Positions 63,861-64,000 of a stretch of DNA of 64,000 nucleotides are shown piece by piece (position 1 is the stretch's first letter; each line of letters starts with the position of its first letter). The stretch spans positions 47,269 to 111,268 of the forward strand of contig CANFHA010000019.1 of NCBI GenBank assembly GCA_947446645.1, written 5' to 3'. The notes under the pieces were generated by a model. The model ran no database searches. It saw only the letters and a program-made list of their open reading frames with translations, and was not told the DNA's origin. This stretch comes from Chitinophagaceae bacterium (GTDB lineage Bacteria; Bacteroidota; Bacteroidia; Chitinophagales; Chitinophagaceae). The position numbers and the translations under genes are program-made.

Positions 63861-64000
63861 TTACTGCCTGATAATTTTATCTTGTTTTAATAGAAGGCCT
63901 TGCTGGTTGAAGATGGATATGAAGTACATGCCAGGCGGGCAATCTGCTATGGAAATGGTGGTGGTGTTATGCTCCTCTTTTATAGGCTGGCCGAGGATGT
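63861..64000 (-). CDS. C-terminal end of a T9SS type A sorting-domain protein, partial
   Basis: Read leftward from base 63998, 45 codons precede a TAA at 63861-63863. The peptide ends ISIADCPPGMYFISIF, then QQGLLLKQDKIIRQ, the pattern of the type A (Por) sorting domain: hydrophobic strand, PxGxYxI turn, strand, basic end. The same ending is seen in the Ig-repeat protein at 12475-15576. The body of the protein lies beyond the window. It was found by reading the sequence; the fragment is short. Confidence 0.75.
   Translation of the reverse strand, partial: ILGQPIKEEHNTTTISIADCPPGMYFISIFNQQGLLLKQDKIIRQ

Overview
The window comes from a member of the Bacteroidota, most likely Chitinophagia or a close relative. 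The evidence is the type IX secretion/gliding genes gldK-L-M-N (57.3-62.1 kb), several very long secreted proteins ending in T9SS sorting domains, promoters of the Bacteroidota type (TTTG, about 20 bp, TAnnTTTG), no visible Shine-Dalgarno pattern, the long plant-like form of IspG, and DUF4271 next to hemD. The assignment is inferred from gene content only. I saw no rRNA, tRNA, CRISPR array or intact insertion sequence.

Layout. 0-2.7 kb: end of an ATP synthase operon (atpF end, atpH, atpA) closed by a terminator, with no atpG. 2.7-9.4 kb: a GNAT enzyme, then a leftward block with an AI-2E family transporter, two secreted proteins of unknown function, an anti-sigma-like protein, an ECF sigma factor and an orphan GldN paralogue. 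9.4-12.4 kb: a cobalamin-binding methylmalonyl-CoA mutase domain, a crotonase, an outer membrane protein and a cobalamin adenosyltransferase. 12.4-28.8 kb: a cell-surface region with a 12-repeat Ig-like protein (type A sorting domain), uvrB, two adjacent giant proteins with PKD domains and type B sorting domains (one carrying eight 91-residue cysteine-rich repeats), an outer membrane protein and a lipoprotein. 28.8-40.1 kb: mostly housekeeping genes (ispG, pyrG, rhodanese, obg, adk, rluE, a BatB-BatC fusion, a second AI-2E transporter, rnhB).

40.1-43.2 kb: a compact leftward HPt, FIST and hybrid histidine kinase operon, a small phosphorelay without its own DNA-binding output, preceded by a dyad. 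43.3-57.1 kb: an M16 peptidase, a ferritin-like protein, a TPR-like protein, three paralogous EGF-like lipoproteins with a fourth, unrelated lipoprotein between them, DUF4337, RidA, a PaaG-like crotonase, DUF4271, hemD and a DUF255 thioredoxin-fold protein. 57.3-62.9 kb: gldKLMN, then comB. 62.95-63.86 kb: about 0.9 kb without a convincing gene but rich in structure (helically phased heptamers, two strong hairpins, a G-rich tract). The last 140 bases encode the end of another T9SS type A sorting domain on the minus strand.

How the genes fit together. The T9SS core machine is here together with at least four of its likely substrates and an extra GldN beside an ECF sigma/anti-sigma pair, so secretion and surface display are the main theme. 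The most notable points are the orphan GldN, the FIST phosphorelay, the EGF-like lipoprotein family with duplicated promoters, the cysteine-rich repeat adhesin, the dispersed intergenic repeat families and the structured gene-free region near the right end.
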